Shown here piece by piece: positions 21,391 through 32,119 of a stretch of 64,000 nt of DNA. This DNA is from Cristatella mucedo. Lineage: Eukaryota; Bryozoa; Phylactolaemata; Cristatellidae. The notes below the pieces were generated by a model, which saw only the letters and a list, made by a program, of their open reading frames with translations, had not been told where the DNA came from and did not search any database. Both the position numbers and the translations under genes were made by a program. Location: assembly GCA_009760855.2 (NCBI GenBank), contig WPIO01000002.1, positions 10,366,501-10,430,500 of the forward strand, in the 5' to 3' direction. The number at the start of each line of letters is the position of its first letter. Within the stretch, counting starts at the first letter, position 1.

Positions 21391-22729
21391 AAATGAATTA
21401 TATTTCTTTTTCATTAATAGGGCTACATGCATGCAGTTGGTCTCATCAAGTGGCTTTACCTTGCTTTAAGTTTATGTTCAACTATTTCTTAACTCAGAAG
21501 CTTGCCGTGGCAAACAACATCAGTTCTCAAGCAGAACAGATGGGCTTTTGTTGTTGCTTGTACTTTGCTGTAGTTGACAAGTATTTAGATGAATTGTCTT
21601 CAGTTTTGGTGAAGCAGCAGAGTTTTTGGTAATATCATCACTGATCATAGACTGGCTGCCAACTTAAAATTAAAGTAAAGGGCGGCTGAATCAATAGCAT
21701 AATGTATATATCAAGAAATAAAGGGAAATCCAAGAAAGTTCCTAGTTCCTTGCAAATTTAACCACTAACCAATACCTTCACAGATGCACGATTTCCCCCT
21801 GCATGTTCAAAAAATGTCCACCCTTGCAGTCGAAACGTGTGGGCCTAAAGCCTAAGCGCTGCTGTCAAAGCGTCCCAGCCTAAGGCCAAAATATCTGGAA
21901 CAAAAATGATCCAGGTCGAGACGTCTGATACCAGGCCGAGCAAGAGAATCGTGACCGGCTGGCGGTTGCAATGCTTCGTGGGAGAGCCACTGGTTTGCTC
22001 ACGTGCGAGTGTTGTCGCCAGATACGGTATCGTGGAAGAAAAAGACAGCTAGCAACATATATGCAATTTTTGTTAATTAATTACGTGATTAATGTATTAA
22101 AGTCGCTTATATTGCAGTAAAGTACCCTTGGACAGAGTTGCAATCCAGCATCGGTTCAACTTAGGACTAAGCATTAGCAGATGCATTCAGGAATTGGAAC
22201 TTGAGAGCTGAGTCTCGGAAATGATACCGTGGGCTAAATTGCGAAGTTGAGCTAGCAGAAATGGTCACGGTGGCAAGACGCCACACGATGAATGCCAGTG
22301 CCGTCTTGCAGAGAAAGAGGCGTCTAGCTACGACACTATGCTATGAGTAGCTCCGTCATTTGCGAGCTAATGGGTAGCTTAGTGATATTCGTTGCTGCTG
22401 CTGCTGCTGTTCCTTTCATTGCCCGTTGAAGCACTGACTCGGCGAGTCGGTGCAAAGCAGGACCCATTGTTGGCCGTTCGAGGAAGAGCTACCCGAAACC
22501 CTTTCGGTTCCGTGTCTTGTTGCTGAGCGACCGGTCGTCTGTGGCCACTTCCGTGATTACGGCTTTGAGACAGAGAAGTGTGACCCGTCCTGCTGCATCG
22601 ATTTTGCGAGTGACTCGCAGTCTGACGACTACCTGCAAACTCGCAGCCCGTCGTCAGCCGTCGCGTCGAAGACTTTGTGCCACTCGTAGAGTTCGTCGTG
22701 CTCAGTGACTGACCAACTCGGCTGCTGCC
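21391..22729. other. No firm feature; possible downstream part of the 23-kb gene
   Basis: Nothing is recognised from 21391 to about 22400. From 22400 to 22729 the minus strand continues, in a shifted frame past the stop at 22730, with Ser/Arg-rich codons (STSGTKSSTRRL, RQTASHSQNRCS, SQSRNHGSGHRR). This could be decayed C-terminal coding sequence of the TOPORS-like copy upstream. A (GCT)n run stands at about 22391-22410. Confidence 0.35.
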
Positions 22730-24120
22730 TTAACGGCCCCTAGACGTCGTGGCACCACGGGCAAGCTCTGTAGTTCTTCTGCATCCTGCTCTGGATGCAG
22801 CAGCAGCAGCAGCAGCAGCTGCCAGAAGGCTTCGACAGTGGCTACGACGGCCTAACTCGTCATCGTCTGATTCTGCTGGCAGATCGCTGATGGATGTCGA
22901 AACCGACAGCGCTCCGGCCCTGAAGGCAGCTGCGGCAGTCTCAACTGCAGCGGCAGCAGCTTTGGAAGCAGCTGAAACAGAAGCTTTAGCTGCAGCTGCA
23001 ACAGCAGCGGGAGAAGCAGCAGACGAGAAGCAGCAGGTGTAGCAGCAGAACCTGCCAGAGCGGCTGAGATGGCCGTCGTAGTCATCGCTCTCGCTCGACG
23101 AGTTGACAGGGGCTGATGGCAATGAGGTCGTGGACAACAACCGGCTAGCACGGCTGCTGCCCTGACGGCACCCAGATGTAATGGCGCCGAGCGCACTCTC
23201 TCTTGCTCTACTGCTTTCTGCCCTGGGTGCAGCTGCTGCCCCCAGAGGGCTGCCAGAGTGGCTGCGATGGCCGACATAGTCATCGTTCTCGCTCGGCACG
23301 CAGACTGGCGTTAGATCGCTCCACGGCCTTTCTTCGCCAATTATCAGCACCTCGGATGAGCCATCTGAATCATCTGCAGCAGGGCTGAAGTTATCGAGCC
23401 GTACCGAAGAAGCTGCAGCAGCCGTTGAACGGACCGGCTCAGGCTCGGGCTGACGATGCACAGACGACAGCCTACTAGCAGCCAATCGAGCCGCACCGGG
23501 CACGGACACTGCTGCATCACACCCTTGATTCGTTGTTCTGTGCAAGGCATTTGGCAAGGAGTTCGCCGACGGCAGAAGCAAAGTAGGCACCGACCGCTTA
23601 ACAGATGACGAAGAAGCCCATTCGTCGGACTGCATGCATTCATGGCGCCTTCTACGACGTGCGTTAAACAGCTCCATATATTGAAAACGTCTGCAATTAT
23701 TGGCAGATCGCTGCTAGAAGTAGACGCAGTTTCGGTCGTGGACAGTGCCCCGGGGCTGGAGGCATTTTCATTACTCGAAACTGCTGCAGCAGCAGCTGAA
23801 GTAGTTGCAGTTGCAGCAGCTGAACCCAAACCAGCAGCAGCAGCAGCAGCTGGACGAGCCTGTGTGCCACCAGGCATCTGTCGACCGCACTGAATGGGCT
23901 GCTGGTAAGCCGGGCATGGTATACAAGGTCGACTGAGCGAGGCCAGGAACGAGCCCACTCGCTCTTCCATTGGCTCTGTCTCGATGTCTGTGACGTCAGT
24001 CTGCCGAAGAGCAAAAGGGGGTAGCCTACGAAAATTGGGTAAAAAATCAAGTATTTTTTTAAGTGGTCTTTTAAACGGTAAATATCTCAGGAATGCAATA
24101 CAAATTTTGACGATCGACAA
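22730..24120 (-). pseudogene. TOPORS-like gene copy, C-terminal Ser/Ala-rich and SIM region
   Basis: Two overlapping frames (24120-23344 and 23677-22730) together read as one low-complexity protein, so at least one frameshift or an unrecognised intron lies near 23.65 kb. Upstream: poly-Ala and the SDLPIIAD block. Downstream, 315 codons stay open. Features in order: RRRRR; PEPEPV; AADDSDGSSEVLIIGEERPW, an acidic-plus-hydrophobic core like a SUMO-interaction motif; ENDDYVGHRSHSGSPLGAAA; ESDDYDGHLSRSG; SISDLPAESDDDELGRRSH; poly-Ala. The acidic/Arg-Ser module is present three times. The SIM block recurs at 43.1, 52.65 and 63.9 kb. The RING exon lies 3 kb upstream on the same strand (27.1-27.6 kb), with a MULE between. 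TOPORS proteins have this order (RING, then Ser/Arg-rich tail with SIMs); the assignment is inference. Confidence 0.65.
23318..23383 (-). other. SUMO-interaction-like motif block
   Basis: Encodes DDSDGSSEVLIIGEERPW: a Ser/Asp-rich stretch followed by a four-residue aliphatic core (VLII) and acidic residues, the classic SIM layout. It is the most conserved block between copies: V/A-[IL]-[IV]-I-x-E-[ED]-[RK]-P, followed by (G)MPVS in three of them. Confidence 0.6.
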
Positions 24121-24632
24121 ATAACTAGAAAATTAAAAAAAAAATCAAAGACCAAGATGTCGTCTAACAGGAAATATACCGGAAGTGAGTAAATGGCGTT
24201 CTTTTTTATGATTTTCGCTCTGAATTCTGCATGATTTGCTTAACCAGACCGATAAATACGCCAAATAGTAACTTTTTCGCTAGAAGAATGAAGTAAATAA
24301 TGGTCATATGCATCATTAATCTATCTGTACAAGTAAATTGTGTGGGGGCACCTGCAAGGTCCGATAGCATGTGTAGCAAGTTTGACCGCGTAGCTATACG
24401 CAAGCTGCCTAGCTATGCCGCATTCCCTGGTGGTAACATCACGGCCAAAGCCTATTAATGCAATGAGTTCCTTGACTGTACTGTTTCCACCACAGCTTCT
24501 AACATATTTGCATTATGACTGAACCGGAAGTAATGCAGGCGGCGTCCCCCAGACGACTGTAAAGCTATAGCATAATCGCCGGCAGGGAAAGCCGCAAACA
24601 GCTGTTGCTATGGAGGTTGACCTCTGAGCCGG

Positions 24633-25952
24633 ATGCATACAGCCAATCCAATATCCACTTCCGACCCCTTGTTATCTGCCGCCATTACATCTAACAGCCA
24701 GGTGTTGGACGTTCTCCCACAAGCTTCCAAGATGAGTGGTTCAATGCAATGCTCGCTTCGTTCTTCAACTATTGGGCAGTGCACGGCTGGTGCTGTGAGT
24801 GCAGGCCGTGATGCAACTCGAGTAAATGAAGGAGTTTTGGTGAGTAATGTAGGGGAATCGTGCGGCCCTCGGAAACGTGGATGATCGAGGGAACTGCCGG
24901 TTAGGCCCGCGGGTGGTGTCGCCACGCCCACACCCAAAACACGACGGATAGTGAAAGAGAAAGAAGAGAACGAGGGTGACAATTTCCTGTTTGGAAATCG
25001 TATTTTTGATGTTGCCGCACTGGCTACGGCGTTGATGGCTTACGCTCGGTGCCCTGCTTGTAATAGCCAAGTCTATTGTAGGGAAACGGACCTAGTGGGT
25101 CTTGCGAGTACGGTTGTACTTAGATGTAGGAGCCGCATTTGCAAAAAATAGCTTAACATGCCTTTCTATCCGTCCCTTAGCAGGGAAGAGATGAAAGCCT
25201 TGCTAGCTGCAAATAAAGAAGACAGTGAGAAGATGATGGTTGCCAAGCAAGGTCGTGTAAGGTCGACAGAGCCTGAGCTGCCCCCGAACATTCAGGCAAT
25301 TTATGCTGCTAGGAGCGTTGGGCTAGGAAGAGCAGGGGCTGAAAGACTTTTTGGGTTTTTAGATTTGCCTCCCCCTATCCCATCTAAATGCTACACAGAT
25401 TGTGTGAAAGCAATTGCAGCTGCAGCTACGAAAGAGGCTGATCTGTCAATGGTGAGAGCTGTTGAAGAGGAGAAGGCTTTGGCTAACTCGAGTGATATAA
25501 CCATCGCCGTCGATGGCACGTGGAGGACCCGTGGCTTTCAATCGAAGCATGGAGTAGCAACAGGCACTTCCCTTAAAACAGGAAAGGCACTAGATGCAGA
25601 AGTGCTCTGTGTAGCATGCAAGGTTTGTGAAGCTGGTAAGCGAGGAGAGCATGACTGCGATAAAAATTTCAGTGGCACAAGTGGTGCAATGGAAGGGGAA
25701 GGGGCAAAACGTATGTTTGAACACTCGCTAGAAACCTGTGGTGCACGTTATCTTATGTAGCTAGGGGATGGTGATTCCAAAGCTTGGCAAAGTGTAACTA
25801 AAGCCAAACTATATGGAGAGGATGTTCATGGAGGGATACGACAGGGAATCCAAGAGAGCTATTTTAGCAAAGGCGAAATACAGCCTCAAGAAGAAAGATG
25901 TACGTAGGAAGCCTGTACAGAGGCAAAAAAAATGATAAGGCATACTGCTCAG
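24633..25952 (+). pseudogene. Mutator-like (MULE) transposase with three in-frame stops
   Basis: One reading frame carries the whole protein: a Ser-rich N-terminus from 24633, NRIFDVAALATALMAYARCP with CPAC and later Cys ligands (a zinc-binding block), and KALLAANKEDSEKMMVA. These are followed by DITIAVDGTWRTRGFQSKHG, a Cys-rich EVLCVACKVCEAGKRGEHDC, FSGTSGAMEGEGAKRMFEHS, and LGDGDSKAWQSV. AVDGTWRTRG and LGDGDS hold the first two catalytic Asp positions of the Mutator-like transposase domain family widespread in animals. In-frame stops are at 24882, 25149 and 25758; the last replaces one residue just before LGDGDS. I see no frameshift before about 25830. The third catalytic residue and C-terminus are not recognised. 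The element lies between two TOPORS-like parts on the other strand. Terminal inverted repeats were not found. Confidence 0.85.
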
Positions 25953-27105
25953 GTGATGGACCATTTATGTAGATAATTAGAAAACCCCGAGAAAGTAAGC
26001 CGAGTTGCTCACGTGCCTGTCTGCCACTGTATACTGTCCGAGCTGAACAGAACGACTGCCTTTTTCAAGGCAATTGTCGATTTTTGCATTATGCAGCTTC
26101 TGCTTCAAATATATGCCAGCATTATTGGTCTCTTGGTTGTCGGTTGTCTTTGTTTGCACTCGCCAAAACTTCCGGTTTTGGCAATGGAGGCTGCAATGAT
26201 GGATGCTGGCAAAATGTTGTCAAAGCACAACTTTCATCCATATCGATGAATGCTGAGACTCGTAGCTCCTCCAGAAAGTTAAATAAACATCATCTGCAAC
26301 TGCATTCACCACTGAATGCACCACGGACTTTCACTTACTCCATGTTCATTCTTGCTCGTTGCAGTTGCTTGTTACCACTGTTAGCCTTATAAATTTACAG
26401 CTTCGTCAAAACTCGGCCGATCGATGTGAAATTCGAAATACATGCTCTTAAGTATGTGTTTCGATGTTGTATGTCAATAAATATATTAACAATCATGTTA
26501 TTCGTCACCTACATGCTGGCAGCTTTTGGCAGCTTCAGTTGGCTTGTCTGAGTGCTGTCACAGCAGTATTACTTGGTACCTGGTACATTGTACAACTTGG
26601 TCGATACTGGGCCGATCTGTGTAAAACTTGGAATAAAGGTGGAGCTCACCTGTCTCCACACTCCCCCCCCCTGTGCATCTAGGCATGAGGGGTGTGTATG
26701 TATATAATGTGCCTTTCACAAAGTGACCTTGGATTGTGTTCGTGATGACAAGTCAACAGTTTGAGATGTCCTAATTTTTTTTTTAAAGTTGGTTGTAGGG
26801 GGAGTGTGCAGTAGAATGTCTTGCATTTTTTGAGTGGTTTGCTGTATTTCTACAAAAACATTTTCTGGATCGGAAAACTGGAGCTGCCTTTTACCAGCAG
26901 TGCTATACACGACCTTGGACTTTTTAAAGGTCACCAGAAGGTCAAAACATTAGCTACATTATATCAAACGATAGCTAATGCTACCAGTGTTCTTTGTGCC
27001 AATTTTCATGCCAATCAGTTTACTGGTCTTCGTACAATATTTTTTAAACATGATTTTGGAGGGACAACTCCCCCTATTGGCGGCCATTTTGAGGGATAAC
27101 TCCTT
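25953..27105. other. No recognisable feature
   Basis: Possible remains of the MULE 3' part or of the interrupted TOPORS-like gene. Two diverged copies of a short block (AACTCGGCCGATCGATGTGA at 26410 and TACTGGGCCGATCTGTGTAA at 26605) stand about 200 bases apart. No coding assignment. Confidence 0.35.
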
Positions 27106-27582
27106 CTACTGGCCGACTCCCCCCCTCGTCGGTCGATGCTGCTGCCTCCGACGCCGGAACAAAAGCATACTTCCAAAGTGATCACTGCTATTCTGCCGAG
27201 ATGACAATGCGGCCTCATTGTTTAACTCATGGCTTCTACCCAAAATAGGCAGGGCTACTGCTGGTAGTCTTCCTGCCTGATGCTCAGCAGCAGTAGGAGC
27301 TTGCTGGCTCTCACGAACAAAGTAACGATGTGGCTCACTGTTTTCATAAAAATGTGTTAACGAGGTAAAGGTGGCCTTGCAGAGGTGGCATTCCGGCTTA
27401 CTTACACTCCATTCTGCAAGGCAGTCAAAGCAGAAGCGATGAGCACAGCAGCTGGGACTTGCCGAACATGTAATGCTGTCCATGCATATAGTGGACGTAC
27501 GATCGGACGAAGTGCTGGAACTTTCCAAGCGACCGCTGACCGCCACCTCGTCGGTTCATTGCTGAGCCGACAGACTGAAAAG
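27106..27582 (-). pseudogene. TOPORS-like RING exon, degenerate
   Basis: Behind a splice-acceptor-like TTGTTCCTTTGCAG (AG at 27583-27584) the minus strand encodes ESSSTSSDRTSTICMDSI, then CCAHRFCFDCLAEW, SKPECHLCKATFTSLTHFYE and RESQQAPTAAEHQ. The His, the FCFDC pair and the final CHLC are kept, but the first RING Cys is Ser (STIC where the 39-kb copy has CAIC). One extra base near 27540 shifts the frame relative to the other copies, and a TGA stands in frame upstream. The tail RRRRRQQHRPTRGG is basic. TOPORS RING fingers share the HxFCFxCxxxW spacing. It could once have formed one gene with 22.7-24.1 kb. Confidence 0.78.
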
Positions 27583-27717
27583 CTGCAAAGGAACAAATTG
27601 CGAATGAACGTCGGGTTGTGGCCGACCCCTGAAAACAGCTGCTGAAAACCTCTGGACAGTTTTCTCGGTCTGACCACAGACTGCATGGCAATAGGTAGCT
27701 TTTCAGTTTCTTCCGAA

Positions 27718-28215
27718 TCTCACTAAATCAGGAGATGATATGACGTAAGCCGGTACTTCGTTAAAACCTTTAGGAGCATTGCAACTAATAGTAAGGTCTT
27801 TAAGGTAATTATAGTTAGTGGCACAAGTAATCGACCGTTAGTCATGTGGCGTGACGGGAGGCCCGATGTACAACTAATCCATATATCTTGGCCTAAGCTA
27901 AATATTGCTGGTATCTGCGAGGGATAGAATCTCAAAGTTGACCTGCTACTTGACAGGCACCCATTGCAGAATAGTGAGAAGTAGTATGTGTCGACGTATG
28001 CGACCGATAAGTCTAGCTGCCGAGTTTTACAGCCATCGCTAGCTTCACCGTGCACTGGCAAGAAGACAAGTAAGTAATAAGTCATAAGCGTCAAATCACC
28101 GTGGGACTAATTCATGAAGATGATCTTGTGTCCTTATGTAAACAACTTAAGAACAAAAAAGTTGGCAGACTTGACTGTTGAGCTGATGAGGTCTTTTAGT
28201 GAAAAGTAATGATAC
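27718..28215 (-). mobile_element. L2 LINE relic (RT C-terminal part)
   Basis: The plus strand shows AATCAGGAGATGATATGACG, GAGCATTGCAACTAATAGTA and TTGACAGGCACCCATTGCAG, then the leftward block TTGGCAGACTTGACTGTTGA. These are reverse complements of L2 codons for SPDL, SYAPKA, HWLPVK and STVKSAY. Much diverged; no open frame. Confidence 0.7.
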
Positions 28216-28227
28216 CTAATAATACAT

Positions 28228-28455
28228 TAGTTATAGAATCCTCAGAGAGCTCAATCTCTTTCTAGGCACTTTCCATTTGCTGGTATGGAAGCATGGTCGA
28301 AAGGTTAGGGGTAGCATGCTCAATGACAACATAAAGCATAATATAGCTAGAGGTGACATGCACAGGGTGAGCATGCAACTATAGTTGGTGGCAGCATGCA
28401 CAAAGTGAACGTGCATCAGCACATGAAGGACGAAGCACAGGAACCCACTAGATAC
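28228..28455 (-). mobile_element. L2 LINE 3' end, tail and UTR
   Basis: AGAGAGCTCAATCTCTTTCT, then AGGCACTTTCCATTTGCTGG, is the tail, followed by the 3' UTR (GACATGCACAGGGTGAGCAT) and the last codons (GGAACCCACTAGATA). (ATT)n is reduced to AATAATACATTA. Confidence 0.78.
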
Positions 28456-28599
28456 TTAACAGGTCAGTTTCTTTTTACCAGTCTCTTGGTCTCTTCTTTT
28501 TCTCTATCTCCCGAATCTATTGGTCGCCATCTTGAGCGTAACGGAGGGACGAACTTTCTCGCTTTAGTTAGTAGAGATCCGGGCTTATCGCCGTGTGCG

Positions 28600-28720
28600 A
28601 ACCGAAAGCCACTTAGGCTTGGAGTGGGCTATAGAAAACTTTCAAGCAAAACACCATCTTAGTTATTGCGGCTGTATGGAATTACAGGAGATACATACAT
28701 ATCGTTACGTTACAATATCT
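28600..28720 (+). mobile_element. Family 2 LINE 3' tail
   Basis: CTTAGGCTTGGAGTGGGCTA, then AGAAAACTTTCAAGC and TGGAATTACAGGAGATACAT, matches the minus strand at 29.46-29.34 and 41.22-41.12 kb, which follow family 2 coding sequence. This is the conserved 3' end of that LINE. Confidence 0.6.
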
Positions 28721-28899
28721 ATCTTGGAGTAAAAAAGCTAGAGATAATATCTGCTCGATCGTCACAAGGATCGCGTGATGCGTTCATGACATGTATTGTC
28801 AGCTAAATATATAGTTGATTTTTGGATTTAACTTAATAGGTAGGATGTTTTCTCGGTCTTTCGACCCAGTATTTTTTTTAGCAATCTCCATGGAAATTC

Positions 28900-29291
28900 T
28901 ACTGTTTAACATCTTAGATCTGGATCGAACGTAATTGCTAACAGTAGAACCTTCTCCGTGAAGCCTTCAAATTTTAAGAACTTATCAAAGAGGACACCTA
29001 AATTCCAAGCTAACTGTGACGCTTGCACTAAAAAATAGCCAATAAGAAGAGCGAAGTATCTTAGTCCGGCAGTATGCTGTAAGAATAGGCTCGGTGTTAA
29101 TATCATTTAGTTTAAGAAAGTTAGCTGACATCCAGAATCAAATATCTGCAAGGCAAGCATCCATTCACTACGGGTAATTCCTATACTTTAAATATTTAAA
29201 AATAAAAAATAGTTTTACATATATATATATAAAAATATATAAATACGTGTATATATACACACATATATATATATATATATATATACATATA

Positions 29292-29325
<34 letters not shown>

Positions 29326-29352
29326 TTGGATATCGTCAGCATAACAGTGATG
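28900..29352 (-). mobile_element. Family 2 LINE fragment with YADD split by an AT microsatellite
   Basis: Minus strand: HHCYADDIQL is encoded at 29352-29322, then about 100 bases of AT-rich repeat (29322-29217), then codons resembling SANFLKLND and LGVLFDKFLKFEGF. The last block is the family 2 counterpart of SLGVVFDNCLNFQSF at 30.1 kb. The copy thus starts near the catalytic motif and lost its frame through the microsatellite and other changes. Confidence 0.6.
29217..29322. repeat. AT/ATGT microsatellite
   Basis: Alternating TA runs with interspersed ATACACAC and AAACATAT units. Confidence 0.95.
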
Positions 29353-29354
29353 TA

Positions 29355-30290
29355 TCTCCGTCTGTAACTCCACAAAGTCGTAAAGACCACGTGGGTGTTA
29401 CGCAGGAGAGTTTTGTATAGCCCACTCACAGCCTAAGCTGCTTTCGGTACGCATTCGGTAGCCAACCTACTTCGTCTTACGCAACAAAGATATAGTCGGA
29501 AGCATAGCAGAGTCAGGAGAGCAGTTGAGGTAGTGAGTAGCATGGAAGTAGCAGCTCAGGACCACTGAAAAGGATGACCCATTGTCGGCAGTCGGAGAGT
29601 AGTTGTCGTTGCGTAAGAATTGTGGAAACGAGTTCCACAGTCAAGGACCTGCAGAGCTAAAGCTTCTGTCGCCAACGGTCTTTAAGCGGAGGAAAGGAAC
29701 AGCTAATTTATTGTCTACACAGAACCTGAGAGCGCGAACAGGCTGAAACTGGTGCAGCAGTTCAGCTAGGTACGAAGGAGCCAAGGCGTGGCGGGCCTTG
29801 TGTGTCAGCATAAGAACTTTGCTCTGGATCCGTTGCTGAACCGGCATCCATCCTAGCTCTTTTAGTAATGGATATACGGGCTCAAACCACTGTGACTTGA
29901 AGACTAGCCTTGCAGCCATATTCATAGTCAGCTGCAGTGGCCTAATAGCTGTCTTTAGCAGCCCAGTCAATAAGGAATTGCAATAATCAAGCCAAGACAG
30001 AACTAAGGAGGCAGTTAAATTTTTTACAAGCGACTGTAGGAGACAGCTCCTAATCTTGGATAGGGATCGGACGTGATGGTTAGCTGTAGAAGCAGTCTTC
30101 TGAATGAAGCTTTGAAAATTGAGGCAGTTGTCGAAAACGACACCTAAACTTCGAGCACGTGGTGATGGTCGCACAATAGCATAACCTATTAGAACAGCAA
30201 AGCCTTTTAATCCATATATATGTGATGGCCAATGTCATGAGTCCAAATAGCGCTTCTTCAGTATAAATTGAGAACAGCAAAGGACCTAAA
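29355..30290 (-). mobile_element. Family 2 LINE, RT C-terminal domain and 3' UTR
   Basis: This is the best family 2 copy. An open frame of 177 codons (30174-29641) reads ARSLGVVFDNCLNFQSFIQ, HHVRSLSKIRSCL, WLDYCNSLLTGLLKTAIRPL, MAARLVFKSQWFEPVYPLLK, LGWMPVQQRIQSKVLMLTHK and ALAPSYLAELL. It is homologous to, but clearly distinct from, the main L2 at 49 kb (LPACAIRRLQL, HWLPVKQRIDFKVLSLTFRS). The frame opens into DRSFSSAGP. A 3' UTR ends with GGCTGTGAGTGGGCTATACA. The upstream part to 30290 is in other frames. Confidence 0.78.
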
Positions 30291-30399
30291 ATTAACCTTT
30301 GTGCAACTGCACTGGTAACTGGTTTGGCTTTCTATGATTTACCTGAAAGCTCGAGCACACCACTTTGGTCTTAAAAGGCCATTATCTTGGGTCAAAATA

Positions 30400-30530
30400 G
30401 AGCGGACTGACATATGATAGAAATCCTCAGGAGAATCAACTTGAATTTACTAAAAAAAAAGAGGGCTGTCCATAAAACCTCTAGAACCATTGTCAAAGAC
30501 ATAGCCCCAAATTGGAACTCTTGTAGATAC
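30400..30530 (-). repeat. R1 repeat fragment
   Basis: The plus strand ATCCTCAGGAGAATCAACTT, then AGAGGGCTGTCCATAAA and GACATAGCCCCAAATT, aligns with 42.41-42.51 kb and 52.01-52.10 kb. The orientation is the same as in those copies. Confidence 0.6.
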
Positions 30531-30548
30531 CTAGTAGAGGGCACCGGC

Positions 30549-30837
30549 GTTAATGTGGGTTCAGAGGCGAAGCCAGGAGTAGCAGCTGCAACTCCTGTCC
30601 AGGTAGGTGGGAACTAAGTCTAACACCCGATCCGGCGGCCGGCGGCCGTGCTTTCTTTTCGGCTTACCCCTTGGTGCTTATCAAAGCTGCACAACATCTG
30701 CCTTGGGGATACGCCCCCAGGACAACTGTAAACGGGTCTTGGGGGCCCCCAAGAATCCCATACTACCCCTGCCATCCAATCCTTGCTTCACCTCTGCTGG
30801 GGTTGGATGGCTCTTAAGGGTGCAGGTTAATGTGGGT
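30549..30837. other. GC-rich segment flanked by a 12-bp direct repeat
   Basis: GTTAATGTGGGT occurs exactly at 30549-30560 and 30826-30837. The 265 bases between are GC-rich and unlike the AT-rich surroundings, with a CGGCGGCCGGCGGCC run. No coding or SINE signature is recognised. It could be an inserted element with its target duplication. Confidence 0.5.
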
Positions 30838-30879
30838 GCTCAAATAACGATATTCCATTTACAAGTTGCAGTTACTTAG

Positions 30880-31765
30880 AGAACTTTGGCTTTTTCATGG
30901 CAATTTATATAGCGGGTAGTTAGGCACGATGAAAAAAGAGACTGACTGCCTGACTGGCTTCAGAAGCTAGGAATTCAAACTTAAGTCGAACCGATTCATT
31001 CCTATCAGTGCCCTTCTCTCTGCCCCTGCAAGCACTGCCCACCGACTGAAATTAAGCACCAGAGGTGTCTAGCTGTGTCACCTAGTGTGGCACCTAGCTG
31101 TCACCACTTGCCTGCCGAGTGTTTTATTTGCCTATGGCAACTGCAAACAGTGCCTGCCCTTCTCGGTGGAGAGCCCAAATTTAGCCAATCGTTATTTTCC
31201 TTATGCACTTAATACTCGGGAAAAAAGTTGCAAGGTAGTATAAATACTGCTTCAAGCTGACTTACAAAAAACTAGCATTAACGGAGTCCATACGTCACAG
31301 GAAAAACTGTCACTTCATTTGACGATCTCTGGTAAAGGCTGAGTTAGTGGAATCCCCCCCCCCCATTATCAGCTTCTAGCTCTTCGCTAGTGTGTACACA
31401 ATAGATTCGGACTTTCCAAGCCATATAATAGGTTTCCATTTTTCAAAACATGGAGCTTCAGTTATAGTCAGAACCCGTGCTGCATGAGTCACCTTATCAT
31501 CCCTGAAATCATCTGCATTAGCAGTACTAAGTGAATGCCTATTACTGTCGTGAGCTTACTGAAGCTCCAGCGCCATGCAATGTCAGCAGAACTTAGAGAA
31601 GATTGTCGGCTGTATCAGATTTTACTCTCGCGATCGCAGCTAATAACGATTGCAGCATAAACTGCATGGTGTATCTGCGATAAAGAAAAAATTGGTGCAA
31701 TCGAAAAAATAATTGCTTATCACTTTGCATTGCTGGAAAATATTTCCACAATACTAGTAGTATTA
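30880..31765. other. No recognisable feature
   Basis: No long open frame. A C10 run stands at about 31356-31365. Confidence 0.35.
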
Positions 31766-32110
31766 ATATGACAAATAAAGCGCCCCAAGAGGGCTAAATA
31801 ATAATAATAACAAATAGTTCACTTTTACAGATCCTTTAGAGAATTGAATCACTATGCAGGTGCTTTGCCACTAGGCGTAAGATAAGCTATAAACAAAAAT
31901 GAGGACATATATGGTATCATGCATAGAAATATTCGCACTAGCTAGAATCACGTTTGCGAAAGCATTCTCAAGCACATCAATAGACTATCAGGGTAACCAG
32001 AACTCTGGTAAATACTATTCACCGAATTGTTCTAAGGTAAGAACTAAAAGCAAACTTGAAAAATTTACCGGTAAGTTCAGTGGGACAACCAGTAATGCTC
32101 ACCGGAGCAC
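31766..32110 (+). repeat. L2/SINE tails and T1 repeat fragment
   Basis: TAAAGCGCCCCAAGAGGGCT with (AAT)n, and AGAGAATTGAATCACTATGC with AGGTGCTTTGCC, are tail remnants. From 31898, GAGGACATATATGGTATCAT, then CTATTCACCGAATTGTTC and AAATTTACCGGTAAGTTCAG, is shared with 36.39-36.60 kb; the first block is also shared with 46.24 kb (T1 segment C). Confidence 0.6.
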
Positions 32111-32119
32111 ACGTGTCTT

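Noticed and set aside
22749-23042. Plus-strand Ala-rich open frame
   Set aside because: Antisense of the minus-strand TOPORS-like frame; the Ala runs come from CAG/CTG triplets that are Ala-rich on both strands.
27106-27582. Calling this RING exon an intact gene
   Set aside because: The first RING Cys is Ser, the frame is shifted by one base relative to other copies, and a stop lies just upstream in the RING frame.
29355-30290. Treating family 2 as just another copy of the main L2
   Set aside because: The same RT C-terminal blocks align, but residues and the 3' UTR/tail differ consistently across its copies, so it is a separate family.
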